A stretch of 64,000 bases of DNA, taken from assembly GCF_017104965.1 (NCBI RefSeq), contig NZ_JAAGPR010000019.1:62001-126000 (forward strand), read 5' to 3'. Positions 1-8,278 of this stretch are shown here, piece after piece. A program made the position numbers and the translations under genes. The stretch is from Paraburkholderia sp. Ac-20340 (lineage in GTDB: Bacteria; Pseudomonadota; Gammaproteobacteria; Burkholderiales; Burkholderiaceae). A model generated the notes under the pieces. That model was not told where the DNA came from, ran no database searches, and saw nothing but the letters and a program-made list of their open reading frames with translations. How positions within the stretch are numbered: position 1 is the stretch's first letter; each line of letters begins with the position of its first letter.

Positions 1-381
1 CGCCGCCGCGATGGCGGCTTCGCGCGCGGCGTCATCCGCGCCGAACAGTTCGAAATCCGCCCACAGCGTCGTGCCGAGCACGCGAAAGCGCTGCGCCGGA
101 TCGACATACACGGCGTTGTTCAGGAAGTGCACGTTATCGAGCGAGGCGGCGGCGTCGCGCATCGCCGCTTCCAGCGCGCCGAGTTCGCCGTCGTAATACT
201 CGTGATTGCCCGGCACGTAGATCACGGGCACCAGCGGATCGAAGGTTTCCGCCGCCCAGCGCAGGCCGAGCCCGTGATTGTGGATGTCGCCCGCGAGCAC
301 GACGAGATCGGCGTCGGCGTGTGGAATCAGGTTGGGCTCGTCATGTTCCAGATGCAGATCGGACAGCACGCGGATTTTCAC
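1..381 (-). CDS. Metallophosphoesterase, 3' part cut by window edge
   Basis: The leftward gene runs off the window start, so only the N-terminal 127 residues are visible. The protein opens with IRVLSDLHLEHDEP, followed by DLVVLAGDIHNHG and VIYVPGNHEYYDG. These are the three consecutive calcineurin-like metallophosphoesterase motifs (D-x-H, G-D, G-N-H-E) that bind two metal ions. The start is a GTG at 381, chosen because AGGAGG lies about seven bases upstream and the next residues enter the first motif at once. The substrate cannot be told; members hydrolyse phosphomonoesters, phosphodiesters or nucleotides in the cytoplasm. The 19-base gap to the upstream FAD oxidase on the same strand suggests cotranscription. 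Confidence 0.85.
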   Translation of the reverse strand, partial: MKIRVLSDLHLEHDEPNLIPHADADLVVLAGDIHNHGLGLRWAAETFDPLVPVIYVPGNHEYYDGELGALEAAMRDAAASLDNVHFLNNAVYVDPAQRFRVLGTTLWADFELFGADDAAREAAIAAA

Positions 382-400
382 GTCGTCGCCTCCTGGCGGT

Positions 401-1828
401 TTATCGGATGACCTTGCCGGGGTTCATCAGATTGAGCGGATCGAGCGCCGTCTTGATGGCGCGCATCATCGACAGTTCGACTTCGCTCTTGTAATGCGCG
501 TTTTCCTCGACCTTCAACTGGCCGAGCCCGTGTTCCGCACTGATCGTGCCGCGATGGCGCGCGACGCTGTCGTAGACGATGCGGTTCAGGGTCTTTTCGT
601 TATCGGCGAGGAACTGCTTCGGATCGCCGCCTTCGGGCGCCTGCACGTTGTAGTGCAGATTGCCGTCGCCCAGATGGCCGAACGTCACCATGCGCGCGCC
701 CGGCACCACGCGCGCGATTTCCGCGCCGGTTTCCTCGATGAAATGGCCGATGCGCGAAATCGGCACGCCGATGTCGTGCTTCACATTCAGCCCTTCCTGC
801 GCCTGCGCGAGCGGAATATGTTCGCGGATATTCCAGAACGCCTGCGATTGCGCGAGGCTTTCCGCCACCACCGCATCTTCCACCAGACCCTGTTCGAGCG
901 CCGCTTCCATGAGCCGCTCGAACAGGGCGCGGCCGTGTTCTTCGCTTTCGTTATCGGACAATTCGAGCAGCACGACTTGCGCGTGACGTTCGGCGAACGG
1001 GTAGCGCAGCTGCGGGAAATGACGGCCCACGAGCTGCATGCAGAAGTCCGACATCAACTCGAAGCCGGTGAGCAGCGGACCTGCGTAGCGCTGCGCGAGC
1101 GACAGAAAGTCGAGCGCGGCGTGCGCCGAGCCAAGCGCCGCCAGTGCCGTCACGCTCGCGGCCGGTTGCGGATGCAGCTTCATCACCGCGGCCGTGATGA
1201 TGCCGAGCGTGCCTTCCGCGCCGATAAACAGATCGCGCAGATCGTAGCCGGTGTTGTCCTTGCGCAGCCCGCGCAGGCCGTCCCAGAGTTCGCCCTGCGG
1301 CGTGACGACTTCGAGGCCCAGGCACAACTCGCGCGTGTTGCCGTAGCGCAGCACGCCGGTGCCGCCCGCGTTGGTCGACAGATTGCCGCCGATCGTGCAA
1401 CTGCCTTCGGCGGCCAGCGAAAGCGGGAACAGCCGGCCGGCATCGGCGGCGCGCGCCTGCACTTCGGCGAGGATCACGCCGGCTTCGACGGTGATCGTAT
1501 TGTTATGGGCATCGATTTCGCGCACGCGGTTCAGGCGGCGCAGGCTCAGCACGGCTTGCTGGCCGCTCGCGTCGGGCGTCGCGCCGCCTGCGAGGCCGGT
1601 GTTGCCGCCTTGCGGCACGAGCGCGACGCGATGCGCGTGCGCGAGTTTGACGACAGCGGCGGTTTCCTCGGCGCTGGCCGGGCAGAGCACGGCGAAGGCG
1701 GCGCCCTGATAGCGCTTGCGCCAGTCGGCGAGATAGGGCGCGGTGTCGTGGGCGTCGGTCAGTACGTGTTGCGCGCCGATGGCGGCGGCGCAGGCGTCGA
1801 GAAAGGCTTGGGGGGCGGTTTGGGTCAT
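401..1828 (-). CDS. FAD-binding oxidase, GlcD / D-2-hydroxyglutarate dehydrogenase type
   Basis: A 475-residue flavoprotein of the vanillyl-alcohol oxidase (PCMH) superfamily. The FAD-binding half shows PQGGNTGLAGG at residues 72-82 and IGAEGTLGIIT at 202-212. The C-terminal FAD-oxidase half carries FGHLGDGNLHYN and the ISAEHGLGQLK signature, whose histidines and acidic residues bind metal and substrate in D-2-hydroxyacid dehydrogenases. The length is normal for the family. It probably oxidises a D-2-hydroxyacid such as D-lactate or D-2-hydroxyglutarate and passes electrons to a carrier; the exact substrate is not readable. It is soluble, with no signal peptide or membrane segment. It lies directly upstream of the metallophosphoesterase. 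Confidence 0.88.
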   Translation of the reverse strand: MTQTAPQAFLDACAAAIGAQHVLTDAHDTAPYLADWRKRYQGAAFAVLCPASAEETAAVVKLAHAHRVALVPQGGNTGLAGGATPDASGQQAVLSLRRLNRVREIDAHNNTITVEAGVILAEVQARAADAGRLFPLSLAAEGSCTIGGNLSTNAGGTGVLRYGNTRELCLGLEVVTPQGELWDGLRGLRKDNTGYDLRDLFIGAEGTLGIITAAVMKLHPQPAASVTALAALGSAHAALDFLSLAQRYAGPLLTGFELMSDFCMQLVGRHFPQLRYPFAERHAQVVLLELSDNESEEHGRALFERLMEAALEQGLVEDAVVAESLAQSQAFWNIREHIPLAQAQEGLNVKHDIGVPISRIGHFIEETGAEIARVVPGARMVTFGHLGDGNLHYNVQAPEGGDPKQFLADNEKTLNRIVYDSVARHRGTISAEHGLGQLKVEENAHYKSEVELSMMRAIKTALDPLNLMNPGKVIR

Positions 1829-1973
1829 GGCTCAGTGGGGTGATTCCGGTGCCGTGGCGATGTGAGGCGCGCTGAGCGGCACACGGAATGCGGCGGCGGT
1901 TGGCCGGCAGTGCTGGCTAAAGGCTTAGTGTGACACGCTCGCGTGCCGATGCGTCGCTCGCCGGGGCAGAAGT

Positions 1974-2525
1974 CTAGGCGGTGGCGCGTTTCGCGCGCCG
2001 CGCGGCCCGCTTGAACGGCGCGACGTAGGCCAGCGCGCAGCCAAAGAACGCGAGCGACAGCCCGACCTCGATCCAGCCGAGCAGATCGCCCGGCGCGGGA
2101 TCGGTCATGCCGCGCACGATGCCTTCGGCGAAATAGAGCAGCACCAGCATCGACGCCCATTGCAGCGTATACAGGCGCCGACGGAACACGCCGGGCAGCG
2201 CCGCCGCAAGCGGCAAGGCCTTGAGTACGAGTGCGCTGCCGCCGGGGCGCAGCGGCGCAATGCGCCACTCCCAGGCGAGACACAGCGCAGTGAGCGCGGC
2301 CAGCACGACGAAGGCGCCGAGCGCCGCGAACTTGCGTGTGGCGACGGGTGCGGGCGATGCTTCTGTCAGAGCACGCTCGCGCCGTGAGTTTTGCGATGAC
2401 GGTAAAGTGCGCGGCTGCGCGTCGCCAGCCGCTGATGTTTCACGCGGCCCGTCCGACGTGTGAGGCGCGCTTGCGGCGTTCACGCCATCTGCATTGCCTT
2501 CTGATTCGAACGGGCGTTGGCTCAT
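1974..2525 (-). CDS. DUF2069 family inner membrane protein
   Basis: A 183-residue protein with a polar N-terminal extension of about 60 residues, followed by four hydrophobic segments: roughly 66-84, 97-112, 120-136 and 146-165. It ends in a basic tail (FKRAARRAKRATA). This pattern, with WRIAPLR and LQWASMLVLLYFAEGIVRG, is that of the DUF2069 membrane family, which often lies beside wrbA in beta-proteobacteria. Its start overlaps the end of wrbA by four bases, so the two are translationally coupled. Function is unknown. The N-terminal extension is low complexity and could begin later. Confidence 0.8.
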   Translation of the reverse strand: MSQRPFESEGNADGVNAASAPHTSDGPRETSAAGDAQPRTLPSSQNSRRERALTEASPAPVATRKFAALGAFVVLAALTALCLAWEWRIAPLRPGGSALVLKALPLAAALPGVFRRRLYTLQWASMLVLLYFAEGIVRGMTDPAPGDLLGWIEVGLSLAFFGCALAYVAPFKRAARRAKRATA

Positions 2526-3130
2526 GGACGTTCGCCTTGTGCGAGTGAGAGCGAGGCCCGCGCGAGGCGCGCCCCGAGCGCGATGGCCAGCGCCTTTTCA
2601 TCGGCGGAGAGGCCGTGGCTGCGGCCGTCGGCGCGGGCGTGATGCGAGGCGCCATAAGGCGTGCCGCCGCCATCCGTCGACGAAAGCGCACTTTCGGTGT
2701 ACGGAATGCCCACGAGCAGCATGCCGTGGTGCAGGAGCGGCAGCATCATCGAAAGCAGCGTGCTCTCCTGGCCGCCGTGCAGGCTGCCGGTGGACGTGAA
2801 CACGCAGCCGGGTTTGCCGGCGAGCGCGCCTGCGAGCCACTGCGGCGTGGTGCCGTCGAGGAAGTATTTGAGCGGCGCGGCCATATTGCCGAAGCGGGTG
2901 GGCGAGCCGAGCGCGAGTCCCGCGCATTCTTCGAGGTCGCGCAGTTCGGCGTAGGGCGGGCCGTCGTCGGGAATGTCGGGCGCGGTGGCTTCGCAGACCG
3001 CGGATACGGGCGGCACCGTGCGGATGCGCGCTTCGGCGCCAGGCACGCTGTCGATGCCCTGGGCGATGGCGCGCGCAAGTTCGCGGGTGGCGCCATGGCG
3101 GCTGTAATAGAGCACAAGAATCGGTTTCAT
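2522..3130 (-). CDS. wrbA: NAD(P)H:quinone oxidoreductase WrbA
   Basis: A 202-residue flavodoxin-fold protein. The FMN phosphate loop is YYSRHGATRELA near residues 8-19. The segments GSPTRFGNMAAPLKYFLDGT and FTSTGSLHGGQE are diagnostic of WrbA, and GTPYGASH is the usual downstream motif. WrbA performs two-electron reduction of quinones with NAD(P)H, protecting against redox-cycling semiquinones, and forms a cytoplasmic tetramer. It overlaps the DUF2069 gene by four bases and diverges from the YihY-type gene across a 101-base promoter region. The length matches the family. Confidence 0.95.
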   Translation of the reverse strand: MKPILVLYYSRHGATRELARAIAQGIDSVPGAEARIRTVPPVSAVCEATAPDIPDDGPPYAELRDLEECAGLALGSPTRFGNMAAPLKYFLDGTTPQWLAGALAGKPGCVFTSTGSLHGGQESTLLSMMLPLLHHGMLLVGIPYTESALSSTDGGGTPYGASHHARADGRSHGLSADEKALAIALGARLARASLSLAQGERP

Positions 3131-3231
3131 CGGGCCTCGTCGGTGGACGGGATATTATAGGGGCTGGGTTCGCCGCGGGTTTCCCGGCGGTTTCCAGACG
3201 AAGCGCGGCGCTGGCTGGGGAAGGCTGGACA

Positions 3232-4539
3232 ATGGATGTGTTGTCGAGAGTACGAATCGATCTGGATATCGTGAAACGCCTCGCGCGTTTCGCGGCGCGG
3301 CGTAGCCGCGAAGACCGCATTCCGCAGGTGGCGGGCAGTCTCACTTTTACGACCATGCTGGCGATCGTGCCGCTGGCGACCGTGGCGTTCGCGCTCTTTA
3401 CCGCGTTCCCCATCTTCTCGTCGTTCCAGAACTCGCTGCAGGGTTTTCTCGCCGAGCACCTGATGCCGGCGCAGATCAACAGTCAGATCTTCCTGTACCT
3501 GAACCAGTTCGCGTCGAAGGCCAAGGGCCTGACGACGATGGGCATGATCGTGCTGTTCGTCACCTCCGTCATGACGATGATGACGGTCGAATCGGCATTC
3601 AATGTGATCTGGCGCGTGCGCAAGGCGCGCCCATTCGCCCAGCGCGTGCTGGTGTACTGGGCGATTCTCACGCTCGGGCCGATCCTGATCGGCGTGAGTC
3701 TGTCGATTTCGTCGTATCTCTTCACGCGTTCGCTGGCGCTCGCCACCGAGCAGCATGTTTCGATGCTGTTCGACTGGATGCTGATGGGCGCCTCGCTGCC
3801 GCTGACCGCGCTGGCCTTCACGATGCTCTACGTCTATCTGCCGAATTGCCGCGTGGAATGGCGCGACGCGCTGATCGGCGGGATTGCCTCGGCTATCGCG
3901 TTCGAACTGGCCAAGCGCGGCTTCGGCTATTACGTGCGGCGCATTCCCACTTACACGGCGGTTTATGGCGCCTTCGCCGCCGCGCCGATGTTTCTGCTCT
4001 GGATGTACCTGAGCTGGTTCATCACGCTGGTGGGGGCGATGATCACGTCGGCGCTGCCGGAGATCCGCACGGGGCGCTTCAATCGTCCGCGTTTCCCGGG
4101 CAGCGATCTGCTCGACGCGCTCGAACTGCTGGCCGGTCTCGCCGAAACGCGCGACGCGGGCAGTCCTGGCCTGAGCGCCGAACAGATCGCACAACTGCTG
4201 CGGCGCGATCTGGCAACCGTGACGCGGCTGGTGAACGACCTCGAAGAAGACGAACTGATTGCGCGGCTCGAAAAGGACGGCGTGAAAGCGCATTACGTGC
4301 TGATCGCCAATCCGGCGCGCATTTCGGTGGAGCGCATTTACGCGCGATTCGTGATCGACCGGAAGGAACTGGCGTATCAGCTCAAATCGAGCGATATCGA
4401 TGCCGGAATGCTGCTGGCGGCGCTGGAGAACGACAAGTTGTCGGTTTCGCTGGCCTCGCTGCTGGCGGCGCGCCGCGAACTGGCGCGCATGGCCGAGGCA
4501 AGCGGTCAGCCGCCGGCGTTGCCGCACCCGGCGGCGTGA
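3232..4539 (+). CDS. YihY-family inner membrane protein with C-terminal winged-helix region
   Basis: A 435-residue protein with the six-helix YihY/virulence factor BrkB fold. The segment beginning QVAGSLTFTTMLAIVPLATV is the family hallmark, and GAFAAAPMFLLWMYLSWFITLVGAMI closes the membrane domain near residue 280. After the membrane part comes a soluble region of about 140 residues containing LSAEQIAQLLRRDLATVTRLVNDLEEDELIARLE. This looks like a winged helix-turn-helix of the Rrf2/MarR sort and is longer than in E. coli YihY. The family was once called tRNA-processing RNase BN, which is now known to be wrong; its function is unclear. The start follows GGGGAAGG at normal spacing. Confidence 0.9.
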   Translation: MDVLSRVRIDLDIVKRLARFAARRSREDRIPQVAGSLTFTTMLAIVPLATVAFALFTAFPIFSSFQNSLQGFLAEHLMPAQINSQIFLYLNQFASKAKGLTTMGMIVLFVTSVMTMMTVESAFNVIWRVRKARPFAQRVLVYWAILTLGPILIGVSLSISSYLFTRSLALATEQHVSMLFDWMLMGASLPLTALAFTMLYVYLPNCRVEWRDALIGGIASAIAFELAKRGFGYYVRRIPTYTAVYGAFAAAPMFLLWMYLSWFITLVGAMITSALPEIRTGRFNRPRFPGSDLLDALELLAGLAETRDAGSPGLSAEQIAQLLRRDLATVTRLVNDLEEDELIARLEKDGVKAHYVLIANPARISVERIYARFVIDRKELAYQLKSSDIDAGMLLAALENDKLSVSLASLLAARRELARMAEASGQPPALPHPAA

Positions 4540-4596
4540 CGTTTGCCGCTGACTGCCCGGCGCGCCGCTGGATGCGCACTCGCGGGCGTTAGGGCG

Positions 4597-4923
4597 TTAC
4601 AACGAGATTTTGCCCCGACAGATATCCGAAAACATGACCCAGTCGCCCATCAGGCTGTAAATGGGGTGACGGAAGGTGGCAGGGCGATTCTTCTCGAACA
4701 TGAAGTGACCGATCCAGGCGAAGCCGTAGCCGCAGATCACGGCGAGCGGCAGCCAGAGCCACATGCCCGTGGCGATCGCCATGGCAATGCAGCCGATCAC
4801 ACCCAGCGAGCCGATAAAGTGCAGCCGCCGCGACACGAGGTTGCTGTGTTCGCTCAGATAGAACGGATAAAACTCCGCGAAATTCGCGAAGTGTTGATGT
4901 TCGGTGTGGGTGGCGTGGGCCAT
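4597..4923 (-). CDS. DUF962 (Mpo1-like) small membrane protein
   Basis: A 108-residue protein starting after a strong AGGAGGAGAC ribosome binding site. It has the conserved pattern FAEFYPFYLSEHSNLVSRRLHFIG, then two hydrophobic helices, then WIGHFMFEKNRPATFRHPIYSLMGD. This His-rich pattern defines the DUF962/YGL010w family. The yeast relative Mpo1 is an Fe(II)-dependent dioxygenase that alpha-oxidises 2-hydroxy fatty acids. Histidines at equivalent places (H22, H31, H63 region) suggest the same metal chemistry, but that is inference for this protein. It is convergent with the YihY-type gene and stands alone. Confidence 0.85.
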   Translation of the reverse strand: MAHATHTEHQHFANFAEFYPFYLSEHSNLVSRRLHFIGSLGVIGCIAMAIATGMWLWLPLAVICGYGFAWIGHFMFEKNRPATFRHPIYSLMGDWVMFSDICRGKISL

Positions 4924-5116
4924 GTCTCCTCCTTGTAGTCAATCTACGGTGAGGACAAGAACGCTTGTGCAAACGGCTCGCAAAAGCCAATCCTGAACAG
5001 CCCATTCTCTTGCGAATCGCACGACCGTGCAAGCCGGGGAAAGCCACGAAATCGACGCACGCGGCGGGCCGGTTGGCGCGATTCGCAGCGCATTTTTACG
5101 GCCCGCCCTGGATCGA

Positions 5117-5953
5117 TCAGCCATTGCCCGCGCGCGATGTTCGCGCGGCAAATTCATGGAGCGCGTCCAGCGTGGCGTCGGGCTGTTCCGTCATCAGCGC
5201 GTGGCCAGCATCGAGCGTAACCGTATCGACGACATTGCCCGACTGCCTGAGCGCCTGTGCGATGTCATGCGTCGCGCGCGGCGGCGTCATGAGATCGCGT
5301 TTGCCGACGATCAGGCGCACCGGGCAGGCCACTTTCGCCGCGCTCGTCAGACCGTCTGCATAGGCGTTGCAGGCGGAAAAATCGGTGTGAAAGAGTTGCG
5401 GCTCGCCGTTGATGGAGACGCGCTCCATCAGACGCCGGTTCATGCCGCGCAGCCAGAAACCGGGGCCGGGACTCGACGGCTTGGCCGCGAGCGTCGAATG
5501 CGACCAGGCGTTGACGAGTTCGATCGCCTCGGGCTCGCGCTCGCGGGCCGATTCGAGCAGGGCGGGCGAAACCGTCATCGGATAGGCGGTGGCGAGCAGG
5601 GCGATCGCCTGTGCGCGCGCGGGATAGCGCGCCGCAAATTCAAGCGCGACGAGCGAACCCATGCTGTGCCCGGCCACGAACGCCTTTTCCACCTTGAGCG
5701 CCGCGAGCAGCGAATCCAGCCAGTCGGCCAGCGCGCCGATGCTCGTGAGCGCAGGCCCCGCGCTGCGCATATGGCCTGGCAGATCGACGGCCAGCACGCT
5801 GAAGCCGTGATGCGCGAAATAGCGTGTCTGAAGTCCCCAGACGCTGTGATCGTGCTGCGCGCCATGCACGAACACGGCCACGGGCAGCGCAGGATCGAAC
5901 GCGCGGCCGCCGGTGTAGGCGTAGACGCTTTTGCCATCGACATCGACGATCAT
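5117..5953 (-). CDS. Alpha/beta hydrolase
   Basis: A 278-residue alpha/beta hydrolase fold protein. The oxyanion-hole region is FVHGAQHDHSVWG, and the nucleophile elbow is GHSMGS with Ser97. The acid lies in IVGKRDLMTPP, and the histidine in DAGHALMTEQPDA. All four catalytic elements are present in order. It has no signal peptide, so it is cytoplasmic. Its start overlaps the stop of the upstream sulfhydrylase gene by four bases, so the two are probably cotranscribed and translationally coupled. Homoserine O-acetyltransferases are also alpha/beta hydrolases, but this protein is too short and lacks their conserved residues, so I call only a generic esterase or lipase. Confidence 0.88.
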   Translation of the reverse strand: MIVDVDGKSVYAYTGGRAFDPALPVAVFVHGAQHDHSVWGLQTRYFAHHGFSVLAVDLPGHMRSAGPALTSIGALADWLDSLLAALKVEKAFVAGHSMGSLVALEFAARYPARAQAIALLATAYPMTVSPALLESAREREPEAIELVNAWSHSTLAAKPSSPGPGFWLRGMNRRLMERVSINGEPQLFHTDFSACNAYADGLTSAAKVACPVRLIVGKRDLMTPPRATHDIAQALRQSGNVVDTVTLDAGHALMTEQPDATLDALHEFAARTSRAGNG

Positions 5954-7287
5954 GACGCCTCCTTGCCTGCCGCGGTCGCGGCCGTCGCCCTGGGCGCGAC
6001 GCTGCCTTTCTGCGAGGCCTTGAGTGCGCGTTTGAGGTCGTCGATCAGATCGTCGGGATCTTCGAGGCCGATCGAAAGACGGATCGTGCCCGCGCCAATG
6101 CCCGCGGCCTCGAGCGCGGCTTCGTCCATGCGGAAGTGCGTGGTGGAGGCGGGGTGGATCACCAGCGAGCGCGCGTCGCCCACATTGGCGAGATGCGAAA
6201 ACAGCGAGAGCGATTCGATAAAGCGCTTGCCTGCCTCGCGGCCGCCCGCGAGATCGAAGCTGAACACGGCGCCCGCGCCGCGTGGCAGCAGGCGCTGGGC
6301 GAGTGCGTAGTCGCGGTGGTTCTCCAGTTCCGGGTAGGCGACGGCATTCACGGCATCCTGTGCAGTGAGAAATTCGACGACACGCCGCGTGTTCGCCACA
6401 TGACGTTCCATGCGCAGCGGCAACGTTTCGATGCCTTGCAGCAGTTGCCAGGCGGCCTGCGGATGCAGGCAGGCGCCGAAGTCGCGCAGACCTTCGCGGC
6501 GCGCGCGCAGCAGAAAGGGCGCGACGCTGCTTTCCTCGCTGAACACCATGCCGTGAAAGCCCGCATAGGGCTGCGTGAACTCCGGAAATTGTCCCGATGC
6601 CTCGAAATCGAAGCTGCCGCCATCGACCAGCACACCGCCGATGGTCGTGCCGTGCCCGCCCAGGAACTTGGTGGCCGAGTGGTAGACGAAATCCGCGCCG
6701 TGCTCGAAAGGCTGCAGCAGATACGGCGTGGTGAACGTCGAATCGACCAGCAGCGGCACGCGATGTTCATGGGCGATCTGCGCGACAGCGGCGATGTCGA
6801 GCACGTCGAGCCCCGGATTGCCGAGCGTTTCGCCGAACAGCAGGCGCGTATTCGGACGTACCGCTGCGCGCCAGGCGTCGAGGTCGCCTGGCTTCACGAA
6901 GGTGGTTTCGATGCCGAAGCGGCGCAACGTGTAGTTGAGCAGGTTGTGCGAGCCGCCATAGAGCGCTGCCGACGCGACGATATGCGCGCCCGCGCCCATC
7001 AGCGTGGCGATGGCCAGGTGCAGCGCGGCCTGCCCGCTGGCGGTGCCGATCGCGCCCACGCCGCCTTCGAGCGCGGCGACCCGCTCTTCGAACACCGCCA
7101 CTGTGGGGTTCGAGATGCGCGAGTACACATGGCCCGCGCGTTCCAGATTGAAGAGCGCGGCGGCGTGGTCGGTGTCGCGAAACGAGAACGACGTGGTCTG
7201 ATAGATCGGCGTCGCGCGGGCGCCGGTGGCGGGGTCGGGCGCGGCGCCGGCATGCAGCGCGAGCGTGTCGAAACGAGGATCGGACAT
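5950..7287 (-). CDS. metY: O-acetylhomoserine sulfhydrylase (PLP, Cys/Met metabolism family)
   Basis: A 445-residue PLP enzyme of the Cys/Met metabolism family. It shows TPIYQTTSFSFRDTDHAAALF and YSRISNPTVAVFEERVAALEGG at the N-terminus. The cofactor lysine lies in YHSATKFLGGHGT at Lys207. The length and the Phe-rich start match O-acetylhomoserine sulfhydrylases rather than the shorter cystathionine lyases. The expected reaction is O-acetylhomoserine plus sulfide giving homocysteine, in cytoplasmic methionine synthesis. I start at the ATG at 7287 (MSDPRFDTLALHAG), because the 66 residues encoded further upstream are Arg/Cys-rich and not conserved-looking. No S-adenosylmethionine riboswitch was recognised upstream. 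Confidence 0.9.
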   Translation of the reverse strand: MSDPRFDTLALHAGAAPDPATGARATPIYQTTSFSFRDTDHAAALFNLERAGHVYSRISNPTVAVFEERVAALEGGVGAIGTASGQAALHLAIATLMGAGAHIVASAALYGGSHNLLNYTLRRFGIETTFVKPGDLDAWRAAVRPNTRLLFGETLGNPGLDVLDIAAVAQIAHEHRVPLLVDSTFTTPYLLQPFEHGADFVYHSATKFLGGHGTTIGGVLVDGGSFDFEASGQFPEFTQPYAGFHGMVFSEESSVAPFLLRARREGLRDFGACLHPQAAWQLLQGIETLPLRMERHVANTRRVVEFLTAQDAVNAVAYPELENHRDYALAQRLLPRGAGAVFSFDLAGGREAGKRFIESLSLFSHLANVGDARSLVIHPASTTHFRMDEAALEAAGIGAGTIRLSIGLEDPDDLIDDLKRALKASQKGSVAPRATAATAAGKEAS

Positions 7288-7700
7288 TCTGGCAGCACAG
7301 CCGGCGCGAACCGGCGACGGGTGAAAGGTGCTGGCATCGTAACACCGGGCATGCGCCCTAAAAACACATCGCAGCCATCGCCAAAGTCCAGCGCGACGGC
7401 CGCAAACCCTTGTGCGGCGGGCTTGAGCGGGCGCAGTGCCCTGGCCGTCAGGTATAACCCGAATAGCCGATGCCGCGCCTGGCAAACCGTGCAGATTCCG
7501 GCGTTTGCCTGCGCCGGCAAGGCGTTTTAGGGCCCGGTTACGCCGTTTGGCCCGTTTTCCTGCGCCTTTTCTTTTGGCGGCCTTTCCGCTAGGATCGAAA
7601 ACAGGTAGGCATCTTTCAGCATCTCCCCCCGATTAACCCTCTGCACGGGACCAGCGCCGGGCGCTCGAGCGCCAGCTTTGGTCGATACAGGAGACACATC
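7288..7700. other. Intergenic region between metY and the CBS gene
   Basis: This 413-base divergent spacer must hold the promoters of both flanking genes. No coding frame in it looks genuine, and no clear riboswitch, terminator or repeat could be recognised. The only convincing element is CAGGAGACACATC, the ribosome binding site in front of the CBS gene. Confidence 0.4.
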
Positions 7701-8156
7701 ATGCGCGTGAGCGACATTCTCAAGGTCAAGGGCAATACGCTCTACACCGTCACGCCCGACACGTCGCTGCACGACGCAGTGAACACCATGGCCGAGCACG
7801 ACATCGGCTCGCTCGTCGTCATGGAATACGGCGATCTCGTGGGCATGCTCACGTTCCGCGAGATCATTCTCACGCTGCGCACCAACGGTGGCAGCGTGGG
7901 CACCACGACGATCCGCAAGGTCATGGACGACCATCCCATCACCTGCACGCCGGAAACCGAAGTAGACGAAGTGCGCCGCATGATGCTCGAGCATCACGTG
8001 CGCTATCTGCCGGTCATGGAAAGCCGCTCGCTGATGGGCGTGATCTCGTTCTACGACGTCGCGAAAGCGGTCGTGGAAGCGCAGGGCTTCGAAAACAAGC
8101 TGCTCAAGGCGTATATCCGCGACTGGCCCGAAGAAGAGCGTCATTCGGCGACCTGA
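7701..8156 (+). CDS. CBS domain-pair protein
   Basis: A 151-residue protein made of two tandem CBS domains, roughly residues 8-60 and 75-130. The typical repeats are VTPDTSLHDAVNTMAEHDIGSLVVME and TCTPETEVDEVRRMMLEHHVRYLPVME. Stand-alone CBS pairs bind adenosyl ligands (AMP, ATP, SAM) and act as energy or ligand sensors on partner proteins. The partner is not identifiable from the neighbours. The start follows a good AGGAGA site. A strong terminator lies 55 bases after the stop, so the gene is probably monocistronic. Confidence 0.88.
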   Translation: MRVSDILKVKGNTLYTVTPDTSLHDAVNTMAEHDIGSLVVMEYGDLVGMLTFREIILTLRTNGGSVGTTTIRKVMDDHPITCTPETEVDEVRRMMLEHHVRYLPVMESRSLMGVISFYDVAKAVVEAQGFENKLLKAYIRDWPEEERHSAT

Positions 8157-8211
8157 TCGCCGTCGTCAGGGCAGGCTGGTTTCAGAGGCCGCCTCACAGA
8201 ATCAGCATGAG

Positions 8212-8237
8212 AAAAGCGCGCGTCAGGCGCGCTTTTT
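8212..8237 (+). terminator. Rho-independent terminator after the CBS gene
   Basis: A perfect 10-base stem, AAAAGCGCGC paired with GCGCGCTTTT, encloses the loop GTCAG and is followed by a T run. It separates the CBS gene from the MFS-acyltransferase gene. Confidence 0.9.
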
Positions 8238-8278
8238 CACGTCTGCCGAACGATCCCGACCGCATAAATCAAAACGCG

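Noticed and set aside
278..1843. Long open frame on the + strand opposite the FAD oxidase gene (521 residues)
   Set aside because: It is an antisense frame created by GC-rich third positions. Its protein is Arg/His/Ala-rich without domains, while the minus-strand frame has full family motifs.
7288..7400. S-adenosylmethionine or S-adenosylhomocysteine riboswitch before metY
   Set aside because: I could not find a conserved core or a pairing pattern of any known class in this stretch.
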